Shown: positions 12,689 through 24,263, counted from the stretch's first letter. The stretch is 64,000 bases of DNA from Apostichopus japonicus (GCF_037975245.1 NC_092563.1:29351960-29415959), one strand, 5' to 3'. A program made the numbers and translations. The notes: generated by a model from the sequence alone, not told the origin.

Positions 12689-13059
12689 CAGTGGCGTAGG
12701 AAGGTACTTTTGAGTGGGGGTGGGGCTGAAGACTGATGGCCGGCCTGGGGGAGGGGTCTAAGGGGAGGGGTGTCCCCCTCCCCTTTGGATTTTTTTGCAT
12801 TTCCAGGTGGCCACAGATGCAATTTGGTGCAATATAGCACACTTCAACACCCACTCCATTTTGTAAACTTAATTTTGTATTTTCACCTGGCCTTAGATGC
12901 AATTTGGTGCTCCAAATGAGATTTTTTTTCTCATTTGGAAAAGAAAAAGGGGTTTTCTGACTTGCGGAGCGGGGGGGGGGGGCGGAATGATACTTCCGCC
13001 CCTCCACATTTTTCACTGGGGGGCTGGCGCCCCCCAGCCCCCCGGTTCCTACGCCCTTG
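12689..13059. mobile_element. 371-bp non-autonomous inverted-repeat transposon, present only in copy A
   Basis: The termini CAGTGGCGTAGGAA and (inverted) CAAGGGCGTAGGAA flank 371 bp with no coding capacity. It is bounded by an 8-bp target duplication CATTGAAT (12,681-12,688 and 13,060-13,067). Copy B at about 47,025 has a single CATTGAAT, the empty site. 8-bp duplications and CA-GGGCG-type ends suggest a hAT-related MITE. Internally it has G-rich blocks and a 'TTAGATGCAATTTGGTGC' motif repeated in other elements here. Confidence 0.88.
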
Positions 13060-13462
13060 CATTGAATACCAAAGTGATCAAGTTTTTGAGATATGCTGGT
13101 TGATTCCGCCAAAGAAGTGGGTATTCTTATTTAATGTTCACGTATAATTTCTTATAAGTTCTACCATGTCTTTAGGGTTTATGTTTTGCGGGCCTAACAG
13201 TAAGCAGTGTATAGGCTACGTACTGATTCATTTGAGTATACTCGACAACTTTGTCTACCCGGCCGTATTTATGGGGTTGGGCAGGTGTTTAGTTTGACTG
13301 TTCCGTCCGGGGGTCGTGCGTGTGTGTTTGTGTATTGTTTTTTTGTCAATATTCTTTGGTTTGGCGAGCCCTATGAAGGTAAGATTAGTCATTTTTTTCT
13401 GGATGTAGAGTTGGCTGGAATTGTGTGTAGCTAGGCTTAGTGTATAAGCAGGGGGTTGTACA

Positions 13463-13725
13463 CGTGACCGGACAAATACCCCCCAGACAAATACCCCCCG
13501 GACGATTACCCCCCCCCCCAGACAATAACCCCCCGGACGATTACCACCCGGACAAATACCCCCCGGACAAATACCATCCCGGACAACTACCCCCCCAGGA
13601 CAACTACCACCCGGACAGATACCCCCCGGACAATTACCCCCGAGGACAAAACCCCCGAGGACAAGTACCCACCCGGACAAATACCCCCGGATAAATACCC
13701 CCGGACGAATATACCCCTGGACATA
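13463..13725 (+). repeat. Left terminal tandem array of the 4.85-kb foldback element
   Basis: About 16 degenerate copies of a 15-16-bp unit of the form GGACAAATACCCCCC. It can be read as a proline-rich frame, but that is a by-product of the repeat. Confidence 0.85.
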
Positions 13726-14159
13726 TGCCGTTAACTATAGGAGACGGATGCAGCGATGGATACGCCCGTCTTTTTCGAGTTTAGTTTCCCGCGGGCCTCA
13801 GCATATACCCTGGTCCCTCGGGCAACTCCGAGAGCATATTTACAATTGGGTCAGGGTGACGGTTAAACTGGCACCACTAGGGTCGTCGTGTGTCCTGGCC
13901 CGTATAACCTCCTCCCGACTTTTAAAAAAGATTCGAGCTTTCATATATAAGCCCCCAAAACTCATGGATAGGGTTTGACAATGGACCGAGGCCCGGGGTT
14001 GGGTTGGGAATTGCTCACTGCTGGTAGTAACTATTAATGTACTATTTGTTATAGTGACACTATTCTGTATTATTAATCTCCGAACAATTCCGGCTTATTG
14101 CGACTTACCATTTTCAAGTTTTCTTCTGAGTAATTTTACTTGATGATTTGTTATGTTAT

Positions 14160-14430
14160 GTTAGTTTTTGTATAGCGCTTTATATGGCACGGCCATCTCA
14201 TAGCACTTTGAATCCCTGGTCATCAGGCTGGCTGCTGAGAATCCAGCGCACACACCTTACTTACCTCACAGGTACCCATTTATACACCTGCATGGAGAGG
14301 GGCAGTCGAGAAAAAATGCCTTGCCCAAGGACACAACATAAACGGATTATATATAAAACAAAAGCATTAGCCATTCGGCCTCCATGCTCCTCTTGTATTG
14401 CTTATTCTAAGCTATTTTTCCTGTGAGTGC
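14160..14430. repeat. Dispersed repeat with conserved CCTTGCCCAAGGACACAAC motif
   Basis: The block from TAGCGCTTTATATGG through GGTACCCATTTATACACC to CCTTGCCCAAGGACACAAC resembles a sequence seen in many aquatic-animal interspersed repeats. It lies inside the foldback element. I cannot assign the family. Confidence 0.45.
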
Positions 14431-15179
14431 ACGCCATTTTAGGATGGGAGGAGCAGAAGGGAGGGGTGGGGCAAGCACAACCACGGTCCACCCCTCTAGT
14501 TTGGTGTGCATGATCATCATCCATACCCCCATGCATTGTTTCATGGACCGCTGGGCTATCATAGTCAAATTCGGTTACGGTGTAGCCCGTTTTACCAGCA
14601 GAATTGTCTGTAAGGTTTCATAATATATAGTATGTACGATTGTATGAAACATAAGTAAAGAAAGAGGCTTGAGACCACGACGTCACTACCATTTGAAAAA
14701 AACCTATTCTCTGGTCATTCTGTTTGCAAAAAGAATGATGATAATCTAAGAAATCTATAATTTTCCCTAGTTATAATAATTCTACATTCCAACTATAAAC
14801 AGATTAGTGATTGCTACATTGCCCACAAATTGCCAACCATAACCCAAAGAATAATAGGTTTGCCTTGTAATAATTTTTACAAAGGCCGGTAGCGTCTGGC
14901 GCTTACCCGGGATTTTTCATGGGGTGTCCCATCACCTTTAAGATATTTTCTACTGTGCGAAAGTGTGCTTAGATGCCAAATGGTGTAATTTGTTGCCCTT
15001 CTAAGGCAAGACTATACTAAAATCATTGGCGCCTTCAGGAGTTCCGGGTAAATTTGGGGGATTTGGGGCATCCAAATTCATGGTGATGTCACATATACAC
15101 AATCAGCATTGAGCGTGTGTTTTTATTTTGAGGTATCAAAAAACTACACCTCAAGGTCCCAACCCCTACAAAAATGTCT

Positions 15180-15540
15180 CCTAAGATCTTCGCTTCTTCA
15201 CGCCTCCATTTTGTGTGTTTGTGACGCTGGCCCCACAGGTTCAATTCCCATCTCGAGTATGGCTGTCAAAAGATGTAATGTTAGTTTTTTTTTTTTCAAT
15301 TTCCGGTGCAGTCCAATAGCTGTACTGCAGTTGTTGTTCATTCCATTGTAGTGGTAAGCAATTGATTCGGTTCAACTGTGTTCATTACTTTGGTTCGACA
15401 AGGCTCTCCTGCAGTGGCGATGGACAGGTTGCTACCTACTCTCTCAGCATTCCGGAAAGTGGCTAAAGGCTGAGAATTGACTCACCTCTGTCGGATTGGG
15501 ACATTAAATGACGACCCCGGGAACAGGATCAGATTGTAAT
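15180..15540 (+). repeat. SINE-like repeat
   Basis: GGTTCAATTCC at about 15,239 fits a tRNA-type pol III B box, and CGGATTGGGACATTAAATG near 15,506 resembles a conserved SINE tail block (GGATGGGACGTTAAA). No convincing A box was found, so the SINE assignment is tentative. Confidence 0.35.
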
Positions 15541-15603
15541 AGTTACAAACCTGGTATGTGCAAATTCGGTATACACACAAAATTACTTGCGCGACGACGC
15601 TCC

Positions 15604-15637
15604 ATGGAACTGCTACTCTGAGTAGCAGTTCCCTGGA
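15604..15637. repeat. Imperfect hairpin GGAACTGCTACT ... AGTAGCAGTTCC
   Basis: Two 12-base arms around a 3-4-base loop inside the foldback element. Related to the hairpin at 45,528-45,560 and to the target site of the element at 24,264. Confidence 0.6.
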
Positions 15638-16454
15638 CGCACCAATAGAAGAAAAAAAAATTGAGGCATGTGCAATAAATCTTCCTAGGTAATATGTTAT
15701 GTTATTAACAATGTTATATTTTTAATCTTAGTTGCTACAAAATACCGATACTGTATCAGCTTATAGGCAGGGACGTACCTAGGACTGTTAGGACTAGGAT
15801 TGGGGTTGTAGGGTAAAAAAAAAATCGACTAGGGTTAGTCTTTAAAGCCCATAAATTACGACTGCGGCACAAACTCGATTGCGCACGAAACGCAAAGTTT
15901 TTTTTTCAGCCGTATTATCGTGTCCAATCTTAGGGTCATATGACGTCATGTTGAAATACAAACAGAAGGTAGTCTAAACAAACAAAGTTAGAGACATCGG
16001 TTGTCATAAATGAAAAGAGTTGAAGTAAAAATGATTAAATAAGACTTACAACTTGTAATACATGCATGACATCATATAGATTCTTACTTTCTATTTCAAT
16101 CTTTAACTCTCAATTAAACTAAATATTCACAGAAGCACGGAGTGCCACTGTTCGACAATTATTCGCTGTTGTTGGACCGAAAAGAGACTGGGGATAGGAG
16201 AACTTTGTCATGTGTACTTCTTTTGATATCACTGGCATGTGACGTGATTCTCAAATGAGATCTAAGTCTACATACATTCTACATAAAATACGCGTTCTTC
16301 GCATTATGTGCAAAATGCGCTTTTCCCTTATACCCCTCCACACGACCGTCACCATTTCCCCATTTCCACTCAGCTTTGTAAATCAGACACGCACGCATGA
16401 TTTCGCCATGGAGGTCGAATTCACGATACTGATCTGTATCCTGTGATTAGATTT

Positions 16455-16840
16455 GAAACGTCCTTAGATGCAATCTGGTGCATATTTTAAGTCAAATTTG
16501 ATTTGCCGACGGATCTGGAAGTGGTGACTGAAATGGGGGAGGGGTCTAAGGGGAGGGGGTCTACCCCTCCCCTTTGGAAATTTTTAGTTTTGAAACGTCC
16601 TTAGATGCAATCTGGTGCATATTTTAAGTCAAATTTGGCACGGAAGAAGCTCGCGTTCTCCTTTTCTCTATTCAGCTTTCCTTCTTTCTTCCCCTTCCGC
16701 TCTCTTCACCTTTTCTCCTTTTGCCGACAGACCCAAAATTTGCCGACAGCGACCAAATTATTTGGGGGGTGTGACACCCCCCACACCCCCCGCTCGCTAC
16801 GCCCCTGCCGGCTGCAAGTCGGATGCTCTAACCACGTGAC
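16455..16840. mobile_element. Fragment of a G-rich inverted-repeat element with internal direct repeat
   Basis: A 45-bp direct repeat beginning GAAACGTCCTTAGATGCAAT occurs at about 16,455 and 16,592. A GGGGAGGGGTCTAAGGGGA block lies between them, and a terminus-like CGCTACGCCCCTG at about 16,796. The left end was not found. Confidence 0.45.
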
Positions 16841-17408
16841 CATGCAGTCGGTCTGAGAGAAAGAGAAAGGGGAAGGGGGGGGGGTACAACTAAACGACAA
16901 ATGTAAAGAGGTTGTCGGAACTGTAGCGAAATTTTATCATCAATTCTAAAAACATTTGTACTTCATCACAGTTTGTTTACAATTGTCAGTTGATTTTACT
17001 AGACAACCTTCAATTGCCTTTCACCATCAACAGACCAGCAATTCCTTTTGAAATCATCTCTTTTGTTCACTGCTGGTCAGCCTATTTAACATTGTGACTC
17101 AACAGAATAAATCAGGCAAGCTCACCTGTTGTTGAAATATCTTCACTACCGTACCCTAGTAGATGTTTTTGTATCATGGCAAGAACTGGCCAATCAAGAG
17201 ACAGTCTGGAAAAAACACATGACTCAATTGTGGATACATAGCATGTGCAGCCATTTTAGTAGAAGGACTTCACCCTGGAAGCAAGAATTTTCTGCTAGAC
17301 ACATGCAACTGTATATTACAACTCATCTGCACTACGTTATGTTTTATCAGCTGCAATAACTACCAAGAGGAATTCTCATATAGATTTAATCCATTGGATA
17401 CAATTGGA

Positions 17409-17426
17409 TGATGATGATGATGATGA

Positions 17427-17474
<48 letters not shown>

Positions 17475-17481
17475 TGATGAT
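17409..17481 (+). repeat. (GAY)n trinucleotide microsatellite
   Basis: About 24 units, GATs then GACs then GATs again, inside the foldback element interior. Confidence 0.95.
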
Positions 17482-17762
17482 GAGCAGTGGCGGTAGCAGT
17501 AGTATTATTGTTATTAACTATGATACTTTTAAATATGGTGTAAGAAATCGGCCTGACATTTCGACTGTAGAAAACAGTCGAAACGTCACGCCGACTTCAT
17601 ACATCTTATTCTTCAACCTTGGTGATTTTGTGGATAAGCAGTTTTTATCAGCTACGTTATTTTACGTTTAAATTTGGTTATAATTATATAGAAGACGTGG
17701 AACATGCGGTCAATTTCTAATTACTACATGCATTTTGGATTGTCAGATGCTTTAACGTTTCA

Positions 17763-17832
17763 TATCAGAATAATAATCTGATATATCAGAATAATAATCT
17801 GATATATCAGAATAATAATCTGATATACCAGA
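17763..17832. repeat. Three tandem copies of a self-complementary ~23-bp unit
   Basis: The unit ATATCAGAATAATAATCTGA occurs three times with TAT spacers; each can fold on its ATCAG/CTGAT arms. It lies just inside the right tandem array of the foldback element. Confidence 0.85.
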
Positions 17833-18004
17833 TTAAGAAAATTTTCTTTCATGGCCCTAATGGGCTTTCGTACTACGGAGTTCACCAGCTAAAGATCCGC
17901 TTGGTTAACGGGCTCGTGTGTGGGGGGGGGGGGGGCTGGGGCGTATTCTGGTTTAGTTCGGGTAGTAACCTGCGTGAGGTATCTGTGCCGGTGTATTTGT
18001 GCGG

Positions 18005-18315
18005 GTAGAGTTTTCCCGGAGGTAATTGTTGGGGGTGGGGTTAATTGTCCTCGGGGGTATTTGTCCTCGTGGGTGTATGTCCGGGGTAGTTGTCCGGGGG
18101 TAGTTGTCTGGGGGGTACTTATCCTCGGGGGTATTTGTCCTCGGTGGTGTATGTCCGGGGGGTATTTGTCCGGGGGGTTAATTGTCCTCGTAGGTATTCG
18201 TCCTCGGGGGTTTTTGTCCGGGGGGTGATTGTCCGGGGGGTACTTGTCCCGGGGGTATGAGTCCGGGGGTATATGTCCGGGGGGTATTTGTCCGGGGGGT
18301 ATTTGTCCGGCAACC
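18005..18315 (-). repeat. Right terminal tandem array of the 4.85-kb foldback element
   Basis: The inverse of the left array: repeated GGGGGGTATTTGTCC units ending GTCCGGCAACC next to the target duplication. Confidence 0.85.
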
Positions 18316-18993
18316 GTTGTACAACTCCCTAGTACAAGCTCGATGATACATTTACGGCTTGGCAAGTTTGCAAAATGATGGCGCTCTTCTTAAATGATTT
18401 TCTTGATTATTTCTCTTTTTTTTCTTTGAATACAGATTGAAAAAATATACTTATACAAAAGCGGAATTTGCCAGTGAGACTATTTCTTTGCTCCGTGCGC
18501 CAGTCATAATTACAGCGCTGATATACACAGGGTAGCCAGTGACAGATCGAGGATTACGGAGGGGACGTGCGTCTCACCCTACCCCTTACACCGACGACTC
18601 CATTTTTGACGTTTCCATTTTTCCTCTCTCACTAATGTATCTATACTATATATAATATATCATAACGCGTGTGTGTGTATGGACGCCTAAAACAATTGTA
18701 AAATTGTGCTATGGAACCAACTGTGGCTGGTCTTGAATTCGACCGAGTCGTCGGGGAACATGACGCATTTCGGGAAAGGGGCGACCGCCCCCCCTCTCCC
18801 CTGAGCAAATTTTCTTAATGATATCGCTAGTAATATGCAACTTACAAAGCCTGGGAAGTGCCATTTCCAGCGATCTGGGAGGTATTTTCGGCCAAAATTT
18901 TCTTGTAGCAAAGAGCAGATATCACATCATATCAGTGAGCATGAAAATGCATGTTACAGGATGAACAGCCTCAAAACTGTCTATGTGTGTAAT

Positions 18994-19464
18994 CAAAGGC
19001 GTAGGAGCCCAATTGGATTTGGGGGCTGTAACGACTTGCTCGAAAAATATAACTAAATTTTTTCGCGCTTTGCGCGTGTTCAATATCATATAAGCAAGCA
19101 TCGGTCATTACATCGCATGGCATCGTGTACCGTACGGTCCGTGAAAGTTGCGCAGTATACCGCCGGATGCTAATGTAAACAACGAAATATCTTATGTATA
19201 GTTGGAGAAAAAGCATACAGGTCCAATTATGTCAAAACTCTCTTTTACAGTAGTAATGGCGAATTAGTCGGCCAAGCTTAGAACTTTATTTTGATTACCA
19301 AGGAGATAATTTTTAAACTATTCATTTCCCTAAGCTACATCATTGCTATTTATTTTTCTTTCAGTAGGTGCCCGAAAAATTCTCAGCATATTGCACGAAT
19401 TTTCAGGGGAAAAAAATTGGTTGGGGGGGGGGGGGGGCTGCAGCCCCCGCCTCCTACGCCTTTG
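18994..19464. mobile_element. 471-bp inverted-repeat transposon (copy A)
   Basis: The perfect 14-bp ends CAAAGGCGTAGGAG face each other. The target duplication is TGTGTAAT/TGTGTAGT here and a perfect TGTGTAGT in the copy-B counterpart, so the insertion is older than the duplication and one site has since mutated. G-run and CTGCAGCCCCCGCC near the right end; no coding capacity. Confidence 0.85.
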
Positions 19465-20004
19465 TGTGTAGTGTTCGGTTTCGAAATATCTGATATCGGA
19501 AATATATGGTATTTTTCATTTCCTTCAACGAAGTTTTATAATAGAGGTTTTAATATTTGTACACCAATAAATTAACTGTGTCTGAATTTTCGAAAATTTC
19601 CTGACCAACATTCTTCATCATACTTCTCTCTACTCGTGCAATTTTGACTTGTCTGTTAGGGGTTGAAGGAGGTTTTTCTATATTGGTTGTCCATAGATGA
19701 AATTTTGTGCAACATTATGGGTATGTTTTGAAGTGATTTTATTCACGAGAAATGTAAATTTTCAAATTCTGAACAAATAATGGGCTTAACACCTTGAAAA
19801 GTGAGGCTTTTGGATATTGTGGGCCGCGACGTAGAATCACCTACAAAAGCAATGATCCACAGGACATGCAATGAGGTCGAACATGATGTGTGACTGGTGA
19901 CAATCTTCAAAAAGGTTATGGATGGAAAAAACTATTGGGAAATACTTGGTTTCTCAGGCAAAAGTGTACATCTGCATGGTTGGTCATTTTCAAGCCCGAC
20001 AAGT

Positions 20005-20132
20005 GCGATTTCCGGTGATCTGGGGGTATCAAAACCAGAAATTTTCTTGTACGCTCCGCGCCAGCCGATGGTGGCGCTCCGCTTAGATAGTAATTCGCGC
20101 CCCTGGGTTAGAAAATCCTGGATACGCCCCTG
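20005..20132 (+). mobile_element. Right half of a CGCTCCGC-core inverted-repeat element (copy A)
   Basis: Contains the core TTCTTGTACGCTCCGCGCC then GATGGTGGCGCTCCGCTTAG, and ends CCTGGATACGCCCCTG, the complement of the CAGGGGCGTATCCAGG terminus. Related copies lie near 21,340, 23,350, 40,830, 41,900, 49,180 and 62,950. Confidence 0.6.
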
Positions 20133-20835
20133 AATTAAACACTAGTGTGAAGTCAGTAAATACAGCTGCGGTCAATACCCACAGCACAGTGTACAATTTG
20201 TACATGTCCATAGACAAACGATGCAGCGATTGACATCTCTTAAGTGCAGCTAAAGATAACAAGGTATCACGTTTCATTACTGTCTGCATTTTGTAGCGAC
20301 ACTGAACAAAATGTCACTTGCAAGCAACGGATGGCCGCCCTTGGTTTGGGGGCTTGCCATAGGGGCGAGTCTTCAATGCCTTGGAAGTGATTACAAGCGC
20401 GGGGCCTGCAAATTAGTAACACTCTTAATCGGTCTTGACATATCAAATATCTGAAAATATTTAACAATTGTCACCGAGACGACGCTCAATGAAGCTGAAC
20501 AAGGTGGTTGTATGTTTTAGCCCATTTATTCACACGCGTGGTTTGAACAAGAGCACGGTGAAAACTAGAAAGTAAAGATATCAAAACATCAAGATACAAA
20601 AATTGGTAAAATAAACACATGAATTGAACAAATCAATAATAACATAATAATAACATAATAATGCATTATATTTCTTCTTATAAAACAATACACAAAAGGA
20701 AGAAGTATAACAAATAACATTTGGTAACATGAAACAAGACATAGAGAAAGATTGGCGACAATTACACTCTTGATAATTAACTTACAATCGTTACCGGGCA
20801 AAACCAACAGCACGACAATCTGCGGTGTACAGGGA

Positions 20836-20913
20836 TTAACGGCGGCTTTCTGGGGTTAACGGCGGCTTTCTGGGGTTAACGGCGGCTTTCTGGGGTTAAC
20901 GGCGGCTTTCTGG
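20836..20913 (+). repeat. 20-bp minisatellite, four copies
   Basis: Unit GGCGGCTTTCTGGGGTTAAC repeated four times almost without change. Confidence 0.95.
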
Positions 20914-21309
20914 AGAATGTACAGAACACCAACAAAGTAATAACCTCTGGCGATATATTCTACTCCAGATACTCTTACAAATAAGCAAACAACAAATACA
21001 CAGTAAAAAGGCAATAATAAATAACAGGCACGAGCATGCAGCAACATCACATTAAAGGCAAATATCTATAATGCATATTAAAAGAGATATACAATTACAA
21101 TATCAAGCCCCTTAATACTTATATAAAACAATTAGAATACTTACATACTAAGGAACAGTGCTACAGGAACACATGCGACGCCTCTCTGAGCCAGGAGAGG
21201 AATGAGGCATGTGCACTTCAAAATACGCAAGCATACATCGATTACGTAATTGTGCATCGATTACATAAGTATGCAAATCAAGGTGGATATGAAAGACAAC
21301 TAGAAAATG

Positions 21310-21475
21310 GGCAGCAGGCGCGGCGGAACGTAAACATTATTGGGGGGGGGGGGGCTAATGTGTGGCTCTGGAGACTATTTAAGCGGAGCGCCACCATCGG
21401 TTGGCGCGGAGCGTACAAGAAAATTTTGGGTTTTTTCAAACCCCCAGATGGCCGGATACGGCACTTCCCGAGTGT
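21310..21475 (-). mobile_element. Inverted copy of the CGCTCCGC-core element
   Basis: On the minus strand it carries CGCTCCGCGCCAACCGATGG and GCGCTCCGCTTAAATAGTCT, with a G-run on one side. Ends are not clear. Confidence 0.5.
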
Positions 21476-21801
21476 TTTATGCTGCGAATACCTAGCCCTT
21501 AAAGACCAACTATGGAGACTTTTCGATGAACATAAAATCCCACCATTTTTCATGTATGTAATCCTTAACTGACTCCAATTACATTGCTGTAATTAACTTT
21601 ACCAATTTCGGACGTTAAATAAGTGAAAAATGGGACGAAAAGTCAGCTTCTATTTCAGACACTCCTGAAACATTCCTAAGACATCAGGTGACCATGTGAC
21701 GTCAACGTTTGTATACCTCACTCACAACTATACTTTTAGTGTGTAAAGTCGTATACTTGAGCTGCCAAAAACATCAACGATATTACTCCTTTTTCCTCAA
21801 A

Positions 21802-22074
21802 ATGTCACAATTCTGTGTTGTTGGAGGTTGCAGTTATACCTCATCCAACAAAAGCATCAGCTTTTTGAGATTTCCGAGTAAAAGAACCGACGTAAAACGC
21901 CGCAGACTTTGGATCAATTTTTTGAGATCCACGCGGAAAGATTTTTCAGCACCCGGAGTATCTTATGCCCATGAGTCCACATGCATGACCCTGCTTCTGT
22001 GTATGCTGCAAATGTCTACATTCTGTGAAAATTATATACTGTCGATAGCTGTGTCGGACCATGGTCGGACATAG
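21802..22074 (+). pseudogene. THAP-type zinc-finger domain fragment
   Basis: From the ATG the reading MSQFCVVGGCSYTSSNKSIS continues FLRFPSKRTDVKRRRLWINF. This fits the THAP pattern: Cys-x4-Cys, a Phe-x-Phe-Pro block, then a Trp about 35 residues on. The expected Cys-x2-His pair is damaged (VSYAH where VCSxH would be expected) and the frame soon ends. THAP domains occur in P-element-like transposases and in host DNA-binding proteins. The fragment lies in the segment unique to copy A. A spliced THAP exon is an alternative, but no donor is obvious. Confidence 0.5.
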
Positions 22075-23269
22075 CTAATGTGAAATTGACCGTAAACACG
22101 CCCTGGACGTCCTTACATGTAACATTATATCACGCAATTGACAGTAATATATTTACTGTAAGAGATGACCGTATATATATACCGTGCCAAGGGTATAGCA
22201 TTGTTAGTACATGTACGGTAGTTACAACTCTCGCCGGCGTTGGCTCACAGCATGTGTAAATAGCCATGTTAGGATTTATCTATTTCATTTGTTGTATTCC
22301 AGTATCGTGAGTTCGTGATACATGTGTAATATTGTCCGTTCTGTTTATTCCGACATCTGCATGGTCCAAGGAGTTGAATAAAAATGGTAGTATGTAGCGA
22401 TCGGACGTTTTATTTCGTTAGTGACTGTCTTGTGATTGTGGGATGTTAGTACTGGTCAAGGCCTGTTTCAACTAGACCTAACTCTATGGAATTACACAGA
22501 CTCACGGTAGTTTTTCGCCCAGGATTGAACAAGAAACGTGGATTAGGATATTCACTGCTAAATTTGTTTATTGACAGGATACTTTTTCTGTGTTTGTATA
22601 CTTTTGGATATTAAAACGAGTAAGTACTATGTAAGTATATTGTACCGTACGGACCTATTGACGCTACGCTATGTAAAAGATGCCTCCATTTGAGTGGAAA
22701 TTTTGCTAATAAAATAAGCAATTTAACTAAAATTTCTGCTTATAATTGTCTTAAAACTTGTTGTTAACCTTCATGTGTTCTTGTTTTAAGCTAACAGCTT
22801 TTCAAACGCTCGAAATTGGAAGTCAAAAACAGTACAATTGTTCGCTATCTGTGTACAAACAGTGCCTATATCAGCGTTTGATTTTCGCGGTATACAAACT
22901 TTGACGTCACACGGTGACCAGAGGCTCCTTTGGGTCAATCTCTGTTTTCAGACATTCCAGAGGTTCATGTCACGTGACTACCCAAAATGTCCATTTTCGT
23001 GGTCGTTTTTGATGGGTTATAGTAGGTTTTCGAAGATTATTTTTTACACCTGTTGATTATGGGTATGTAAACTCCTAAATTAATGGAAAATCTCAAAAAA
23101 AAAAATTGCCTCCATATTTGGTCTTTAAATATGGGTCTCAAGCCTGCAATTTCTCAGATTGCACGTAAAAGTCTCTAAAAACATTGTAATTTGTATATTC
23201 GATGGTGTTTGAAGAGAGTAGCTATTACTCGTAGTGTACTCGCAAAGACGTTTTTGAGTGTAGTAAGGG

Positions 23270-23678
23270 CAGTGGCGGAGCTAGGGGTATTAGTCAGGGG
23301 GGGGGGGGAAGAATGGTCTGTAGGGGCGCTTTCGACACTATCTAAGCGGAGCGCCACCACTGACAGGTTGGCGCGGAGCGTACAGAAAATTTCTGAGTAA
23401 AGATACTCCCTAGATTGCAGGAAATGACCCTTTCCGGGCCTTGCTAATTTGCAGATAAACGGAGAATAAATAGGTGTCGTCGCCATTTTGTCGGAAAATT
23501 ACACCAACAGAATATGACAAATGTAAATAGGTATATAAGAGCGCAATAAAATAGTCAATATTCGCGAATAAGTAAAAAATAGTGAAAAGCTGAAAAGGGC
23601 GCCAGCAGTCCATTTGAGTCCGTCAAGGGGGGGGGGGCCATCCGCCCCCTGGCTGTATATACGAACGCTCCGCCACTA
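23270..23678. mobile_element. 409-bp inverted-repeat transposon with 8-bp target duplication
   Basis: The left end CAGTGGCGGAGC and right end GCTCCGCCACTA are inverted; AGTAAGGG is duplicated at 23,262-23,269 and 23,679-23,686. The interior holds a G-run and the CGGAGCGCCACC / GGCGCGGAGCG core in inverted orientation. Non-coding. Confidence 0.85.
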
Positions 23679-24263
23679 AGTAAGGGGATGTTGGAGAACT
23701 GGCTCAAATAAGGCAAGTCATTGGCCTAAGACGAAGTTGTGTTACGCTTACCGGTACTCACACTCACTGCTTCCACTTTTCACGGGGCGTGAAGACGCGG
23801 TTGGGGTGACAATGTGGAATATAGCCAGGGGACGGGCCGAAGGTCCCCCAGCAATTACTAAAATTATTACACCTATATAGTATACGTGTGCATCGGACAG
23901 ATCGACAAGTATGCATTGAAAAATGGGCAGATGCACGTTTCGGAGCCTTGGTAAATATTGGGGGGCTTATCATGCATTTGCCCCCTCAACTTTTTCATTG
24001 GGGGCTCAGCCCCCCCCCAAGCCCCCCCGGTTCCGCCGCCACTGATGGGCAGTATTGACCTCTGCCCGACCTCGACCAAGCGGAAATTTCCATTTGGTCA
24101 CGCTAAGCAAATAGCACACATCGGCAACGATGACAACAATAGACCTTTATAATTATCTCCCATTATTAGGAAAGGCGTCTGTGGTAACAAAAGTAACGTG
24201 ACTCGTTTCAAATGGTTTTAAAACTATACGCATCGGTGCTTCTTGGTATGACCAGGGAGCTGC

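Larger units (their letters stand above)
13463..18315. mobile_element. 4.85-kb TU/Foldback-like transposon with tandem-repeat inverted ends, present only in copy A
   Basis: The left end (13,463-13,725) is an array of CCGGACAAATACCCCC-type 15-16-bp units; the right end (about 18,005-18,315) is the same array inverted. An 8-bp target duplication GTTGTACA lies at 13,455-13,462 and 18,316-18,323, and copy B has one GTTGTACA at 47,429-47,436. Outermost bases are CGTGACCGGACAAAT on the left and GGTTGCCGGACAAAT (inverted) on the right. The ~4.3-kb interior has no transposase I can recognise; it holds other repeats, a (GAY)n tract and palindromic 23-bp repeats. The architecture (inverted ends built of short tandem units plus 8-bp duplication) is that known for sea-urchin TU and Drosophila Foldback elements. 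Confidence 0.85.
20133..24150. other. Segment of about 4.0 kb with no counterpart in copy B
   Basis: In copy B the element terminus GGATACGCCCCTG is followed at once by the TATCTCCCATTATTAGG found here at about 24,157. No terminal repeats or target duplication are visible, so this may be a deletion in B and not an insertion in A. It holds a 20-bp minisatellite, a THAP-like fragment and three G-rich inverted-repeat elements. No intact gene is visible. Confidence 0.7.

Noticed and set aside
13440-13694. Proline-rich open frame (and glycine-rich frames on the other strand)
   Set aside because: Produced by translating the 15-16-bp terminal tandem array; the same happens at 17.9-18.4, 43.7-44.1 and 46.4-46.7 kb.
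15230-15255. tRNA gene
   Set aside because: Only a B-box-like GGTTCAATTCC; no cloverleaf or A box.
17408-17671. Met/Thr-repeat open frame
   Set aside because: Translation of the (GAY)n microsatellite.
17760-17840. CRISPR-like repeat array
   Set aside because: Three palindromic units with almost no spacers in animal DNA; a simple tandem repeat.
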